The notes: a model not told the origin generated them from the letters alone. Positions 8,507 to 18,182 are shown, numbered from the stretch's first letter. The stretch is 64,000 bases of DNA from Stutzerimonas stutzeri (GCF_038561965.1 NZ_CP139348.1:2852001-2916000); one strand, 5' to 3'. Made by a program: numbers and translations.

Positions 8507-9904
8507 TCATTTACCACTTTTTTTGACTACGCCCGGCAGACTCGAAAGGGTGTTCTCCAACCAACTGCTAGTGCTGGAAAGCTGAGCGACCAACGTATCC
8601 ATGGCGTTGAACTGAGAATACAGGCGAGCGGATATAGACTCGACACGCAACGCCAGCTTCTCCCGCTGAACCTTGATATCAGCATTGGTTGCCTCAAGCC
8701 CGGAGACCCGCTGAGCCAGGATTCCCCCTGCCTGATTAAAGCCCTCGACTCTATTGTTCAAACGACTCATCAGGCCAGATTCGCCGGTAAAAAATGCACC
8801 GACAGCATCGAACTTATCATCGAGCGCCGCTTTTAGCTTAGTGTCGTTGATGGCGAGAGTTCCATCCTTCTGCGTGGTAATACCGAGGTCGGACAACGCC
8901 CTGACACCATCGCCCCCCCCAACGGAAACCAACTCGTTCTGAATCCCTGAAAGGATGCTACGAACGCTGGAATCGCCAACCAACCCCCCAGTGAGCGGCT
9001 TACCGTCTTCGCCCACCTTTGTCACTCGCGTCAACGTATTAGTTGTATTAATCAGGTTGTTGTAGGCAGTCACGAATTTCTTGATGTTGGCCGTGACACC
9101 CTCGGTGTCTTGCGCAACGGTCACAGTGGACGTCTTGTCTTTGCTCGTCGAAACCAGATTGAGGGTTACCTCAGGGATAGCTCCCGTTACCTTGTTTGTC
9201 GCGCTCTGTAATGCCAGGCCATCGATCGAGAATTTGGCGTTCTGTGCTCGCTCCAAAAAGCCGCCCGCCTCGGCAGTTGCGGCATTTTCGGGGTCGATGG
9301 TTAGGGCATCTAAACCGTCGCTGGCTGTGATGGAGACATCCTTGCCCTCACCCGTATCAGAAGACGACATCACCAGACGACTCTTACCAGTACTAGGGTC
9401 CGTAAGTATGTTCGCTGTGACCTTGGAATCCTTCAGCGCAGTATTCAGTGCGTTTCTTACCTCAGATAGCGAGGCATCTTTTGCGACGTTGACGCTAATA
9501 CCTGCGCCGCCGCTACCTATCCTGACTGTCAAGGTGCCAGCGGCTTCGGTCTTAAAGCCGCCATCCAGCGCAGCAGTAGCCGTCTTGCTTCCGGTTGCTA
9601 GCTGATCGACCTTGACACTGTAGGTCCCCGCTTGAGCGGTTTTGCTGGCCGAGGCGGTCAATAGATCGGTATTAGATGATTTGGCGGATCGATTTTCGAA
9701 CAGCTTAATGTCGTTAAGATCTTTAAGCGCCGTTTGAAAGCTACTCAGCGAAGTGCGCAGCGTACCCAAGGCGGAGATCTTAGTGGTGGTAGCGGTCGCA
9801 AGACGGGTAAGCTGCGCTTCCTTCGGAGCCTTTTCGGCCGAAACCATCGCTCCGACCATCGCATCGATGTTCATCCCAGAGCCAATGCCCGTAATACCTG
9901 CCAT
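8507..9904 (-). CDS. fliD: Flagellar filament cap protein FliD
   Basis: Hook-associated protein 2, which caps the growing filament and guides flagellin assembly. 465 residues. The N-terminal MAGITGIGSGMNIDAMVGAM motif and the C-terminal coiled region (FNQAGGILAQRVSGLEATNADI...SISARLYSQFNAMDTLVAQL) are diagnostic. I use the ATG at 9904, preceded by GAGGTG at suitable spacing; a GTG at 9913 overlaps that ribosome site. A sigma54-type promoter candidate overlaps the end of flaG. Confidence 0.96.
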   Translation of the reverse strand: MAGITGIGSGMNIDAMVGAMVSAEKAPKEAQLTRLATATTTKISALGTLRTSLSSFQTALKDLNDIKLFENRSAKSSNTDLLTASASKTAQAGTYSVKVDQLATGSKTATAALDGGFKTEAAGTLTVRIGSGGAGISVNVAKDASLSEVRNALNTALKDSKVTANILTDPSTGKSRLVMSSSDTGEGKDVSITASDGLDALTIDPENAATAEAGGFLERAQNAKFSIDGLALQSATNKVTGAIPEVTLNLVSTSKDKTSTVTVAQDTEGVTANIKKFVTAYNNLINTTNTLTRVTKVGEDGKPLTGGLVGDSSVRSILSGIQNELVSVGGGDGVRALSDLGITTQKDGTLAINDTKLKAALDDKFDAVGAFFTGESGLMSRLNNRVEGFNQAGGILAQRVSGLEATNADIKVQREKLALRVESISARLYSQFNAMDTLVAQLSSTSSWLENTLSSLPGVVKKSGK

Positions 9905-9956
9905 CTTCACCACCTCGCCATAGTGTTGACGCTTAAGAAGCCAAAGCTAATCCGCA

Positions 9957-9971
9957 GCAAGAAACGCGCCG
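9957..9971 (-). promoter_or_regulatory. Candidate sigma54 (RpoN) promoter for fliD
   Basis: Minus-strand CGGCGC-GTTTC-TTGC has the invariant GG and GC of a -24/-12 promoter exactly 10 nt apart, and differs from TGGCAC-N5-TTGC at two positions. It lies 53 nt before fliD. In Pseudomonas the fliD operon is known to need RpoN and FleQ, which fits; the FleQ site itself is not identified here. Confidence 0.45.
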
Positions 9972-10334
9972 CTACGCCTGCGCCTTGAACAAAAGACTGC
10001 GTGCCTCTTCTAGGTTCTCGGCCAAACGCAGCGCTTCTTCAGTAGGTATCTGCCTCACTACCTCACCGGTAGCTCTGTCAGTGACTCTCACCACCATTTG
10101 TCCGCTGGAATCATCCAGATCGAAATTCAAATCTCGACGGATGGTTTGGACAAAATCCTTGATGCTAGTAACAGCCCCTTGAAGCGACTCAGTAGTGGCC
10201 GGACCATCCTGAACGGGGGCGGCCTTTTCGATATTTTCCGTATCGACAGGTCTACCGGCCGCGCTTCGCCGACCATCTGTTAACACTGATGTTTGAGCTG
10301 TACTGGTAGGAAGCCCGGAAAGCGTAATGTCCAT
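9972..10334 (-). CDS. flaG: Flagellar protein FlaG
   Basis: FlaG-family protein, located between fliC and fliD as in other Pseudomonas; it influences filament length. 120 residues: a variable, probably disordered N-terminus, and the conserved C-terminal domain with DLNFDLDDSSGQMVVRVTDRATGEVVRQIPTEEALRLAE, the hallmark RVxDxxTGEVVRQIP. It starts only 19 nt after the fliC terminator, so expression probably depends on read-through. Confidence 0.92.
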   Translation of the reverse strand: MDITLSGLPTSTAQTSVLTDGRRSAAGRPVDTENIEKAAPVQDGPATTESLQGAVTSIKDFVQTIRRDLNFDLDDSSGQMVVRVTDRATGEVVRQIPTEEALRLAENLEEARSLLFKAQA

Positions 10335-10352
10335 TTTTCACCTCGAAACGGC

Positions 10353-10386
10353 AAAACGGGAGGAAGCGCTCAGCACTTCCTCCCGT
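10353..10386 (-). terminator. Rho-independent terminator after fliC
   Basis: On the minus strand ACGGGAGGAAG (10386-10376), an 8-9-nt loop, CTTCCTCCCGT (10366-10356), then a T-run (10356-10353). It follows the fliC stop by about 25 nt and would make flaG expression much weaker than flagellin. Confidence 0.85.
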
Positions 10387-10411
10387 GGTTACTGCAATCC
10401 TGCCTTGTTGA

Positions 10412-11614
10412 TTACTGCAGGAGACTGAGCACCGCCTGCGGCAGCTGGTTGGCCTGAGCGAGAATCGCAGTACCTGCCTGCTGCAGGATCTGATTCTTGC
10501 TCAGTGCTGCAGTTTCAGCAGCGTAGTCGGTATCTTGGATACGGCCTCGGGCAGCCGATACGTTCTCGCCGATGTTCTGCAAGTTGGCAATCGTATTCTC
10601 GAAGCGGTTCTGCACCGCACCAAGTTCGGCTCGCTGCGAGTCGATCGATTTGATCGCCTCGTCAATTGCCTGGACGGCAATCTGCGCACCCTTGGCTGTA
10701 GTCAGGTCAATCTTGGCGATGGTTGTGGAGGTTGCTGTACCTGCGCTGGCCGCAACCGTTGCAGCGCCAGCTGTGAAACCGGTACCGCTAGTCTGAGCCA
10801 TGTTAGTAAGAGCAAATGCTGACTGCCCAGCGGTGCTAGCGTCCTCTTTAGCGACGACGGTTATGGCACCAGTGGTGTCGTCTACGAAGGCGCCCACGCC
10901 CGAGTTGGTATCGTTAATCGCGGCAGCCAGTTTCTGGTTGATTTGTACGTTGGTATCGCCTTTGGCGAACTTAGCGTCAACCGAATACGACTTGGAGCCA
11001 ACCGAGAAACCTATCGTAACGCCACCGCTGGCCGCAGCACCGGTCGCTGGAGAAGCGGCCGCGGTTGCGCTCGAAGCAGCGATAGTGGACTCGTAGTGAG
11101 TAGCATCAAGCGACTTGGAGCTCATCTCGCCAATGGAAACACTGATGATTTCGTTGGCTGCTGCACCCACCTGGAAGCTGGCAGTGCCGAAGTCACCATT
11201 GAGCAACTGACGGCCACCGAAGGTAGTGGTATTGCTGATACGGTCCAGTTCTTTCTTCAACTGGGTGACTTCGTCGTTCAGCGCACCACGCTCAGAATCA
11301 CTGTTGGATCCGTTGGCAGCCTGCAGGGACAGGTCACGCATACGCTGCAGGATATTCGTAGACTGCTGCAGGGCGCCTTCAGCAGTCTGCGCCATGGAGA
11401 TACCGTCGTTGGAGTTCTTAACCGCAACATTCAGACCGCTGATCTGGCTGCCCAGACGGTTGGAAATCTGCAGGCCGGCGGCATCGTCCTTGGCACTGTT
11501 GATGCGGCTACCGGTTGAAAGGCGCTGCATGGTGGTCTGCAGGGAGTTGGCGGAGTTGCTGAGGTTGCGCTGAGTATTCAGGGAAGCAACGTTAGTGTTG
11601 ACGGTCAAAGCCAT
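10412..11614 (-). CDS. fliC: Flagellin FliC
   Basis: Filament subunit exported through the flagellar type III apparatus. 400 residues. The N-terminal D0/D1 region (MALTVNTNVASLNTQRNLSN, QRLSTGSRINSAKDDAAGLQ) and the C-terminal D1/D0 region (ENVSAARGRIQDTDYAAETA, ending LPQAVLSLLQ) are conserved. The central part, about residues 170-290, is rich in Ser, Thr and Ala and is the surface-exposed variable domain, so it is the likely place for O-glycosylation. It has its own sigma28 promoter and terminator and lies beside a glycan operon. Confidence 0.97.
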   Translation of the reverse strand: MALTVNTNVASLNTQRNLSNSANSLQTTMQRLSTGSRINSAKDDAAGLQISNRLGSQISGLNVAVKNSNDGISMAQTAEGALQQSTNILQRMRDLSLQAANGSNSDSERGALNDEVTQLKKELDRISNTTTFGGRQLLNGDFGTASFQVGAAANEIISVSIGEMSSKSLDATHYESTIAASSATAAASPATGAAASGGVTIGFSVGSKSYSVDAKFAKGDTNVQINQKLAAAINDTNSGVGAFVDDTTGAITVVAKEDASTAGQSAFALTNMAQTSGTGFTAGAATVAASAGTATSTTIAKIDLTTAKGAQIAVQAIDEAIKSIDSQRAELGAVQNRFENTIANLQNIGENVSAARGRIQDTDYAAETAALSKNQILQQAGTAILAQANQLPQAVLSLLQ

Positions 11615-11711
11615 GATGTGTGTCCTCCATCGGACCTAGCTTGTTTGCCTGAGTGTGCGACCTTGGGGAGGGACATTACCCAGGCACCCATAAAGTTCGC
11701 ATTCATGATTT

Positions 11712-11738
11712 ATTTCGGCGGTACTCTCAAAAGCTTTA
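11712..11738 (-). promoter_or_regulatory. Sigma28 (FliA) promoter for fliC
   Basis: Minus-strand TAAA (11738-11735), 15-nt spacer, GCCGAAAT (11719-11712); the -35 and spacing are exact and the -10 differs from GCCGATAA at two positions. It predicts a leader of about 90 nt ending in the GGAGGAC ribosome site before the fliC ATG at 11614. Confidence 0.8.
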
Positions 11739-12102
11739 GGGGAGAAAGAGAAAAAACCTTCGTCACTCTTGACTTCCTCGAACGCTCGTACCGACGCCTT
11801 GTCACTACATCGGCAAGGCGGCAGAAAACCTTAGGAACTAGCTCATCATGGTGTGGGAGCCGCGCAAGCCCCAAGGCGAGATAGAATCATGCTGGAGGTG
11901 ATCCCTGTTGCGAAGCTGGCGAAGCGCCCAGACGTGAAGCCCAGACCGCCCAGTGGCAGCGCTAGCCGGTAGGTGGATAAGGGACTAGCCAACCTTGCCA
12001 AGGCTAGACGACCTTATAGCGAGGTACCCTGGGGAGGGGCACCTTCGATTTCACCAGCCGAGTCGGGCCGCATCGCCTCATTGATGCAAACCAGCCAGCG
12101 AT
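11739..12102. other. Non-coding stretch between the fliC promoter and the glycan operon
   Basis: About 360 bp with no convincing gene on either strand. Visible structure is limited to an inverted repeat CGCCTTG/CAAGGCG (11795-11801 and 11814-11820) and a weak CTAGCC/GGCTAG pair near 11990-12010, either of which might end transcription of the operon whose last gene stops at 12103. A GGAGGTGAT sequence near 11895 is followed only by a nine-codon frame. Confidence 0.4.
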
Positions 12103-15100
12103 TTAGGGCAGCCAAGCCTTGCGCCAAGATTCCAGATTCGCACCTTCAAGCATCCATTTGCTCAACACGACATTTCGTAAGTCATCACCTGCTCTGGAGG
12201 CGGCATCAAGATCGTTGATGTGAGCCCTGATCGCATCCACCCAATCTCGGAAGCGGTTCTTCACCAACATAACTGGAAGATCACCTCGATAGCACCGAAC
12301 ATCACTGGCTATGACAGGGAAGCCGCAGGCACCGTACTCAAGCAGGCGCAAATTGCTCTTGCATTCATTGAAGAGGTTCTGCTCGAGCGGAGCCAGTGCA
12401 AGATCCAGGTTCATGCTGGCTAGAACCGACGGATACTGATGAATCGACACGCCCCCATGGAATTCGTGAACGTACGGCCTCAGCTTATCGGGGCACATCC
12501 CGAAGAACACCCATTCGACCTCATCGGCTAGCTCTTTGATCACGTCGGCAATCAGCTCCAAATCGCCCGTATGACCAACCCCTCCAGCCCAGCCAACCCT
12601 CGGCTTTAGGCCAACCCGCCGTTCACTTTGCTTTCCCTCCCACCAGGAAGCAGGCAAGCGGTTCTCGATGACCCTGATATCGTCGTGCAACCCTGCATAG
12701 GCTTCTGCCAAAGGCTGGGTGGAAACCACAAAACGATCAACATATCCCAGTGCACGTCGCAAAGTGCGAACGATGTCCTTGGGCATATGCAGTCGGTGGA
12801 TACTCTTGATCGGCAGGTTCGGCAGATAGTCGTCCAACTCGTATATTTTGAACGCGCTAGAAAACTCCCGCACCCGCCGCATCTGCTCCAACTGCTCTTC
12901 ACCCACCTGACGTTGCAACAACACGACGTCCGGCGCGTAACGGGCCAGCTCGACCGGGGAAAGCAGGCCGACAGTTAACGCCCCCTCAATGAGACCGGCA
13001 TCGCGCATGGCGTTGAACGGTTGGATCACACGATAGTGGCCGCAACCCTCGCGATCCGCGTAGTGGCCCAAAACAACCGGCAATGGTCGCCAGGATTGCA
13101 AGGGACGCCAGGACAACTGAGGATCGGCCAGCTTGAAACCTTGCTCAACCTGCAAGCTGAAACCAGTGTTGTAGGCAGGGTCGTGAGCCAAGACCGGCAA
13201 CCAACGCCGGTAAAACTCATCCTCCTCCGCAGCGTTGGTGGCAGCGTCAGGCGGGGCATCCATCAACAACTGTACCCGGGGAGTCCAGACGTTGAGATAT
13301 CCCGACTGCTGCAAACGAAGGCAAAGATCCACATCAGCCCAGCGCGCGAGCAGAGGTGACTCATCAAAACCGCCGAGCTGCTGAAATAGCTCTCGATGGA
13401 CCATCAGACACTCGCCACTGAGGGCAGAATAGTTCTGGTCGATCTGCAGACGCTGCATATAGCCTGCATCATCAAACGAGGCCCCTTCAAAGGCACGGCC
13501 AACGGGACCGCAGAGACCGAGCAACAAGCCAGCGTGGCGGATATTGCCATCTGCCGACAATAATTTGCCGCCCACTGCCCCGACTTCCGATCGCTGACCA
13601 TGGTTGAGTAGTTGCTGCAACCAGCCCTCTCCCATGACGCCGGCGCCATCGCCCAGCCATAGCAGGAAGTCACCTCTCGCTTGCTCCGCCGCCTGGTTGC
13701 ACAAAACCTCGCGCGACAAAGCAGAATCGAAGTGCAACACCCTCAATTGATCCACGCCCATCGCCTCAACGCCGGCGAGCCACTCACGCATAGGTGTGGA
13801 CTGATTACCATGGTCGAGCAACAGCACTTCGTAATTTGCGTAGTCGGTATGCTCCAGCAGCGTTTCCATGCATCGCTGAATTTGTGGCAAGCGATCCTTG
13901 ACCACTATCAGAATGCTTACAGAGCCGAGCTGAGCGTGGCCGTAATCGAGTTCATAGCGGCCGGGCAGTCGGCTATCCACTTTAGCCTGCTCGTATCCTC
14001 TGGCATGCAAATGCCGCTCGATAACGGCGCGCTCCTGAGCACTGTCTCGTAGCGCAAATGCATCGCTCGTAAGAAGCGGTTCACTTATATGGCCTATACA
14101 GGCTAGGCCGTAGCGCTCGACCAGGCGCAGCTGGTAGTCCAACTCGAACGCCTCGTCATACTCAGCTGAAAACCCGCCCAGCTCTACCAACGCTTCACGC
14201 CTTAACAGCCAGTGCTTGCAAAGCCCGGCGGGAAAGCTAAGCAGTAAATCCAAGTTGAAATCCGGACGCAAAGCCACCCCACTTCCACCCTCTTCCAGAC
14301 GCATCAGTTCATCTGCATATACGGCCAGACAAGACTCCGGTGCGCCCAGTAGATCCAGCGCTGCGATTAACAAGCCGCTTGAGGTAAATTCAACGCCCGC
14401 CTCCGCCACCAATATCCATTCGGCTTGGCTGGAGTTTGCGACGACATTGAGTACAGCCATTGGGGTGCTGCCAGCCAGCGGAAACAGCTCCGCCCGACCA
14501 TTGAGGCCTGAGGGGGCCATAGACGAAACAACCTGGATATCAATGTTGCGGTAGCAGTTATTGCTTTCCAGACTACGCAGCGTCCTTTCTACAGCCTCTC
14601 GGTCCGCCTTTGCATCAAGGAGCGCCACAGCTATTCGCGGCCCACCATTGCTATGCGTCAAATGTTCATCTATGAGTCTTCGCTGAACGTCTTTTGCCCA
14701 GCGCTCCCCCTGCCAAGCCCGCAACGGAACAGTGCCCAAACCAATCGCCCGCATCAGTGCCGCTAGCACGTTTACCGGCTTGAACACCCTTGCTTTGAGC
14801 TGAGTGATAGGTGCCACACGCACAAACCGGCTGTCCTCGCTAGTGCGGTACCAGCCCAGCTCGCGAATCATCTGCCGAAAATTTTCGTGCCCCTTTTCGC
14901 CTATACCTGGCTGGTCGCGACCCAGTTGACTGAACTGTTCCTCTGAGACCCTAAAATCTGATAATGCCTCGCAACGCATCGCCAAGTTTCCCAAACGCAA
15001 TAACTTGGCGTAGATGGCGAGATCCCCAACCCAGTGGATTCTCACACCATTCAATGTGCTCAGCTGATTGCCCATCGATAATACATCGGCACGCCGACAC

Positions 15101-15630
15101 ATAACGGAACTGGGCTCACCTATGAAATTAACTGTATGGTCGGCCAAAAACGAAACAAGCTGTTCGCCATCAATCATCGCATCAGTTTCAAAAGGAAACG
15201 CCGTGGCAAATATATCCGGCAGGCGTTCACCTGAAGGACCTATACGCCGCCGCCGGGAACTGGCAAGCGAAATACTGGAGTCGCCCTGCATAAGTTCCAA
15301 TAAAGATGCTACGCATTCAGGGTGAAGCACATCATCATCATAAAGGAACTTAATATACTCCCCGCTTGCCAGCTCGATACAACGTGCCAGATTATTTATT
15401 TCATTTAAACGCTTCGGGTTATGCTGATATGTGACTTTGAAATCGGCACGCTCAATGAAACGCTCCACGATCTCGCGAACCTCACCCCCGCGGCAGTCGT
15501 CACAAATCACTACTTCCAAAGGCCGGTAAGTTTGGTGCAGCACACTATCTAGAGCACTTTCCAAATAAGCAGATTTGTAAGCCGGCATGGCTACGCTAAC
15601 CAAGGGCTTGGCATCATTCGCATCAGTCAC
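12103..15630 (-). CDS. Giant multi-domain glycosyltransferase, probable flagellin/surface glycan
   Basis: 1175-residue cytoplasmic protein with several glycosyltransferase modules. Residues 10-130 form a GT2 fold (VSVAMPAYKSAYLESALDSV, metal-binding DDD at 98-100). A second, more degenerate GT2-like segment starts near 340. A third begins near 580 (VSILIVVKDRLPQIQRCMET). The last 350 residues resemble GT4/GT-B enzymes (GHYRVIQPFNAM, RVGWAGGVGHTGDLE, SNLRLLEYGACGFPVIASDV). The similar position of large glycosyltransferases beside flagellin in other pseudomonads suggests flagellin as the acceptor, but this is inference. It is the last gene of a five-gene operon and starts 3 nt after the TagF-like gene. 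Confidence 0.85.
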   Translation of the reverse strand: MTDANDAKPLVSVAMPAYKSAYLESALDSVLHQTYRPLEVVICDDCRGGEVREIVERFIERADFKVTYQHNPKRLNEINNLARCIELASGEYIKFLYDDDVLHPECVASLLELMQGDSSISLASSRRRRIGPSGERLPDIFATAFPFETDAMIDGEQLVSFLADHTVNFIGEPSSVMCRRADVLSMGNQLSTLNGVRIHWVGDLAIYAKLLRLGNLAMRCEALSDFRVSEEQFSQLGRDQPGIGEKGHENFRQMIRELGWYRTSEDSRFVRVAPITQLKARVFKPVNVLAALMRAIGLGTVPLRAWQGERWAKDVQRRLIDEHLTHSNGGPRIAVALLDAKADREAVERTLRSLESNNCYRNIDIQVVSSMAPSGLNGRAELFPLAGSTPMAVLNVVANSSQAEWILVAEAGVEFTSSGLLIAALDLLGAPESCLAVYADELMRLEEGGSGVALRPDFNLDLLLSFPAGLCKHWLLRREALVELGGFSAEYDEAFELDYQLRLVERYGLACIGHISEPLLTSDAFALRDSAQERAVIERHLHARGYEQAKVDSRLPGRYELDYGHAQLGSVSILIVVKDRLPQIQRCMETLLEHTDYANYEVLLLDHGNQSTPMREWLAGVEAMGVDQLRVLHFDSALSREVLCNQAAEQARGDFLLWLGDGAGVMGEGWLQQLLNHGQRSEVGAVGGKLLSADGNIRHAGLLLGLCGPVGRAFEGASFDDAGYMQRLQIDQNYSALSGECLMVHRELFQQLGGFDESPLLARWADVDLCLRLQQSGYLNVWTPRVQLLMDAPPDAATNAAEEDEFYRRWLPVLAHDPAYNTGFSLQVEQGFKLADPQLSWRPLQSWRPLPVVLGHYADREGCGHYRVIQPFNAMRDAGLIEGALTVGLLSPVELARYAPDVVLLQRQVGEEQLEQMRRVREFSSAFKIYELDDYLPNLPIKSIHRLHMPKDIVRTLRRALGYVDRFVVSTQPLAEAYAGLHDDIRVIENRLPASWWEGKQSERRVGLKPRVGWAGGVGHTGDLELIADVIKELADEVEWVFFGMCPDKLRPYVHEFHGGVSIHQYPSVLASMNLDLALAPLEQNLFNECKSNLRLLEYGACGFPVIASDVRCYRGDLPVMLVKNRFRDWVDAIRAHINDLDAASRAGDDLRNVVLSKWMLEGANLESWRKAWLP

Positions 15631-15633
15631 CGG

Positions 15634-16914
15634 TCACTCCTCAATACTTAGCGCGCGCAGCCTTTCGACGACTCGCCGTGAATTTTGATCATCTTGGTAA
15701 TTAAAAAAGAATCTCTTGCAGGTACGGTAGGCTTCGGACGGCACCTGATTAGCATCGACCAACTCTTTCTGCAACTCCACCAGAAAGGTGTCGAAATCAG
15801 TCACTACCGGACCAGGAAAAACCAGATCCATGTCATACAACAAACCATTCTGGTTGCTTTTATAGTGAGCCAGATCATAGGCAAAACTAATAACCGGCTT
15901 ATCCACGTAAAGCGCATCAACATACAATGATGAATAATCGGTCACTACCAAGTCAGCCTCACGCAATACCGGGGCTATTTCACTAACAACCGCATGCCCC
16001 AAGTCAATAATCAGTTCTCCGTCGGCATAATATTCAAGATTAAATAACTGATCACCCTTGCGGAAGTAGTGCATCCGGAAACCTAAAACGGCGTCGTTTC
16101 TGCGTAATAAATCCTTGAGCCGCGCCACTTGCTCTTCGTTAAACTGGTAACACCCAGCCCCGCTAAAATCAGCTTCCCGGAAAGTCGGTGCATAGACCAC
16201 CAGACGTCTTTTCTTCTTAAGCTTACGGATATATTCAACTTCACGACGAAGAAAACGCGGAAGCGCCTGTTCAGGCATAAGGAGAAAATCATTACGCGGC
16301 AACCCAGTGACCCAGACCCTTTCATAATCAATAGGATGAAATATGGCCGCCATCGCATAACTATCAATATCGGAGGAAGCGATAAGGCCTTTATAGAAGC
16401 GCCGCTCTTTACGGCGAAAGGCGACCCTATCCGCACGCCGACGCTGTTCGCGATTAGCCAGAGCGAAAAGCCGTTTTAATGGTATGCCATGCCAAAGATT
16501 GACCAGCACGCGCCGCGTCAAGCTCGGCCGCACCACGCTAAAGGAACCATCTGCCCAGCGCCATGACATATCTAGGGCTACCGCGTTGGACAGCAAGTAG
16601 ACTCCACACCGCGCCAGCTCAGCCAGGCCTCGCAGGCTCTGCACATCGATCACCTCGGTATTGCAGGCGTCGTCAAGATGCAGATCTGCCGCTTGGTCAC
16701 GAGTGAACACTCGCTTGTGAATGCTTGGGTCGCCCTTCACCGCCTCAAACATGGCCCGCGAGTTTTCAACCAACTGGCTTGGCTTAAGCGGGTGGACGAA
16801 GAAGGCCCAGTGATTGGCTCGCTTTATTGTCAGCCGGTCATAAAGCCACCACAGCGGCAGGATCAGCAAGGCAGCCAGCCACCTGCGCCGGATCGGCGCC
16901 TCCCACCGCTTCAT
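15634..16914 (-). CDS. CDP-glycerol glycerophosphotransferase (TagF-like)
   Basis: 426 residues with a C-terminal glycerophosphotransferase domain of the TagB/TagF family (Glyphos_transf). Family features: LVNLWHGIPLKRLF (catalytic His region), VYAPTFREADFSG, and VVTDYSSLYVDALYVDKPVI near the C-terminus, the nucleotide-binding part. A hydrophobic stretch at about 12-28 suggests membrane association. It should move glycerol phosphate, or a related phosphodiester group, from a CDP or CMP carrier to a glycan. It overlaps the upstream ATP-grasp gene by 4 nt (ATGA). A TagD homologue that could supply CDP-glycerol lies at 23624-24022. Confidence 0.85.
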   Translation of the reverse strand: MKRWEAPIRRRWLAALLILPLWWLYDRLTIKRANHWAFFVHPLKPSQLVENSRAMFEAVKGDPSIHKRVFTRDQAADLHLDDACNTEVIDVQSLRGLAELARCGVYLLSNAVALDMSWRWADGSFSVVRPSLTRRVLVNLWHGIPLKRLFALANREQRRRADRVAFRRKERRFYKGLIASSDIDSYAMAAIFHPIDYERVWVTGLPRNDFLLMPEQALPRFLRREVEYIRKLKKKRRLVVYAPTFREADFSGAGCYQFNEEQVARLKDLLRRNDAVLGFRMHYFRKGDQLFNLEYYADGELIIDLGHAVVSEIAPVLREADLVVTDYSSLYVDALYVDKPVISFAYDLAHYKSNQNGLLYDMDLVFPGPVVTDFDTFLVELQKELVDANQVPSEAYRTCKRFFFNYQDDQNSRRVVERLRALSIEE

Positions 16915-18182
16915 GGAAACAACAGCTCCAACGCGTCCACATCGAACACCGGAATCCCACGGTTAAGCGCCACATCCAGACGCTCAGGGAAATGGTTGTC
17001 AATGAAGATAGCGGCGCCCTCGACTACGGAGGACTTCAACTCACCCGATCGCAGATGGATAATCTCATCAAATAAAGATTCGGCGATTCGCGCCTCGGCC
17101 AGAGCAGTCTCAAGGCTGCCTTCATGGCGGGTGAGCAGAACCAGACGCTTGCCCATCTCCAGCACCCGGTAGGCAAAGCGCATGGCCTGAGGGTTAGCGC
17201 ACCCGCCGCAGACAAGCGTGTCGTCGAAGTCCATGTAAACCGTGTCGAAGGCATATGCCAGCTCGGCATGGCTAGCGAGGCAGCGCTCGACCAGTACAAC
17301 TCGGGGCTCGTCCAGCACTTTCAGATTACGTGCCATGAAATCTTGCACAGCCATCAGCGGCAGGTTTACGCCAGCCACTCGTTGAACCACAGAACTGCTG
17401 GACAGGCGGCAACTGACCTCGAGAAGTTTATAACCACCCTGCTCGTCACGCTTGAGCTGAAAGAACCAAGGACCACGAAATTTCAGGCGACCATGAATCG
17501 CTTTGGCGATCCGCCCCACCTCTTGAGTCACGGGAATGCGCCGCGAGCGCATGGCAATACCGCCTACCACCCGCTCTCGGCTACGTGGGCCGATATACAG
17601 CAACTGCCCGCGCCAGTCACTGAAGCAGTCCACCGTCAGCTCCTCGCCCGGCAGGTACTCGCAGATCAGCGGCTGATCCAGAGTAGTCAGCGCCACCTCG
17701 GCGGCCACACGATCCGTGACCAGCGTCACGCCCTGCCCTCCCTGGCGCTGGTCTGGCTTGAGTAGAACAGGCCAATGCTCCACCTCATCCAGTCCCGCAA
17801 ACAGCCTGGGAAGCCAGTCTTCCCCAGCGAGCAGTGCGTAGGTAGCCGCCTTGCTACGAGCAATCTGTGTGCTTTGCGGGTCGCCGTTAACTAGATGGAC
17901 ACGCCATGCCGCCATTCGCGGCGCCAGATAGGCCAAAACGCTATCGTGAGTGGCGAACACTAGCTGAATATCCCAGCCCGCCAACAGCTCCGCGAAACGC
18001 TCATCAAAATCCTCATCGGCGATATTCGGCAGCTCGATGTAGCGCTCGAACGCCAGGCGACCATGATCGTCGCGACTGGACGCGCCGTGCAGATTGACGT
18101 GGATCGAACGAGCGAGCGCACGCTGAATCTCCAAGCCCACTTCACTACCGCAAGGAAATACCAGCACGTTGATGCGCTTCAT
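16911..18182 (-). CDS. ATP-grasp protein fused to a HAD-like domain
   Basis: 423 residues. Residues 1 to about 290 look like an ATP-grasp ligase of the carbamoyl-phosphate-synthase-like type: an N-terminal preATP domain (INVLVFPCGSEVGLEIQRAL), VLLKPDQRQGGQGV as the glycine-rich ATP loop, ICEYLPGEELTVDCFSDW, and YKLLEVSCRLSSSS near the metal site. From about 315 a small HAD-superfamily domain follows (VYMDFDDTLVCGG with DxDxT, then VLLTRHEG and FIDNHFPER). The fusion suggests an ATP-dependent ligation or activation coupled to a phosphatase. I do not know the substrate. It is coupled by 4-nt overlaps to both neighbours. Confidence 0.75.
   Translation of the reverse strand: MKRINVLVFPCGSEVGLEIQRALARSIHVNLHGASSRDDHGRLAFERYIELPNIADEDFDERFAELLAGWDIQLVFATHDSVLAYLAPRMAAWRVHLVNGDPQSTQIARSKAATYALLAGEDWLPRLFAGLDEVEHWPVLLKPDQRQGGQGVTLVTDRVAAEVALTTLDQPLICEYLPGEELTVDCFSDWRGQLLYIGPRSRERVVGGIAMRSRRIPVTQEVGRIAKAIHGRLKFRGPWFFQLKRDEQGGYKLLEVSCRLSSSSVVQRVAGVNLPLMAVQDFMARNLKVLDEPRVVLVERCLASHAELAYAFDTVYMDFDDTLVCGGCANPQAMRFAYRVLEMGKRLVLLTRHEGSLETALAEARIAESLFDEIIHLRSGELKSSVVEGAAIFIDNHFPERLDVALNRGIPVFDVDALELLFP

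Noticed and set aside
11892..11925. GGAGGTGAT ribosome-site-like sequence upstream of fliC
   Set aside because: Followed only by a TTG with nine codons before a stop, and not on the strand of the neighbouring genes.
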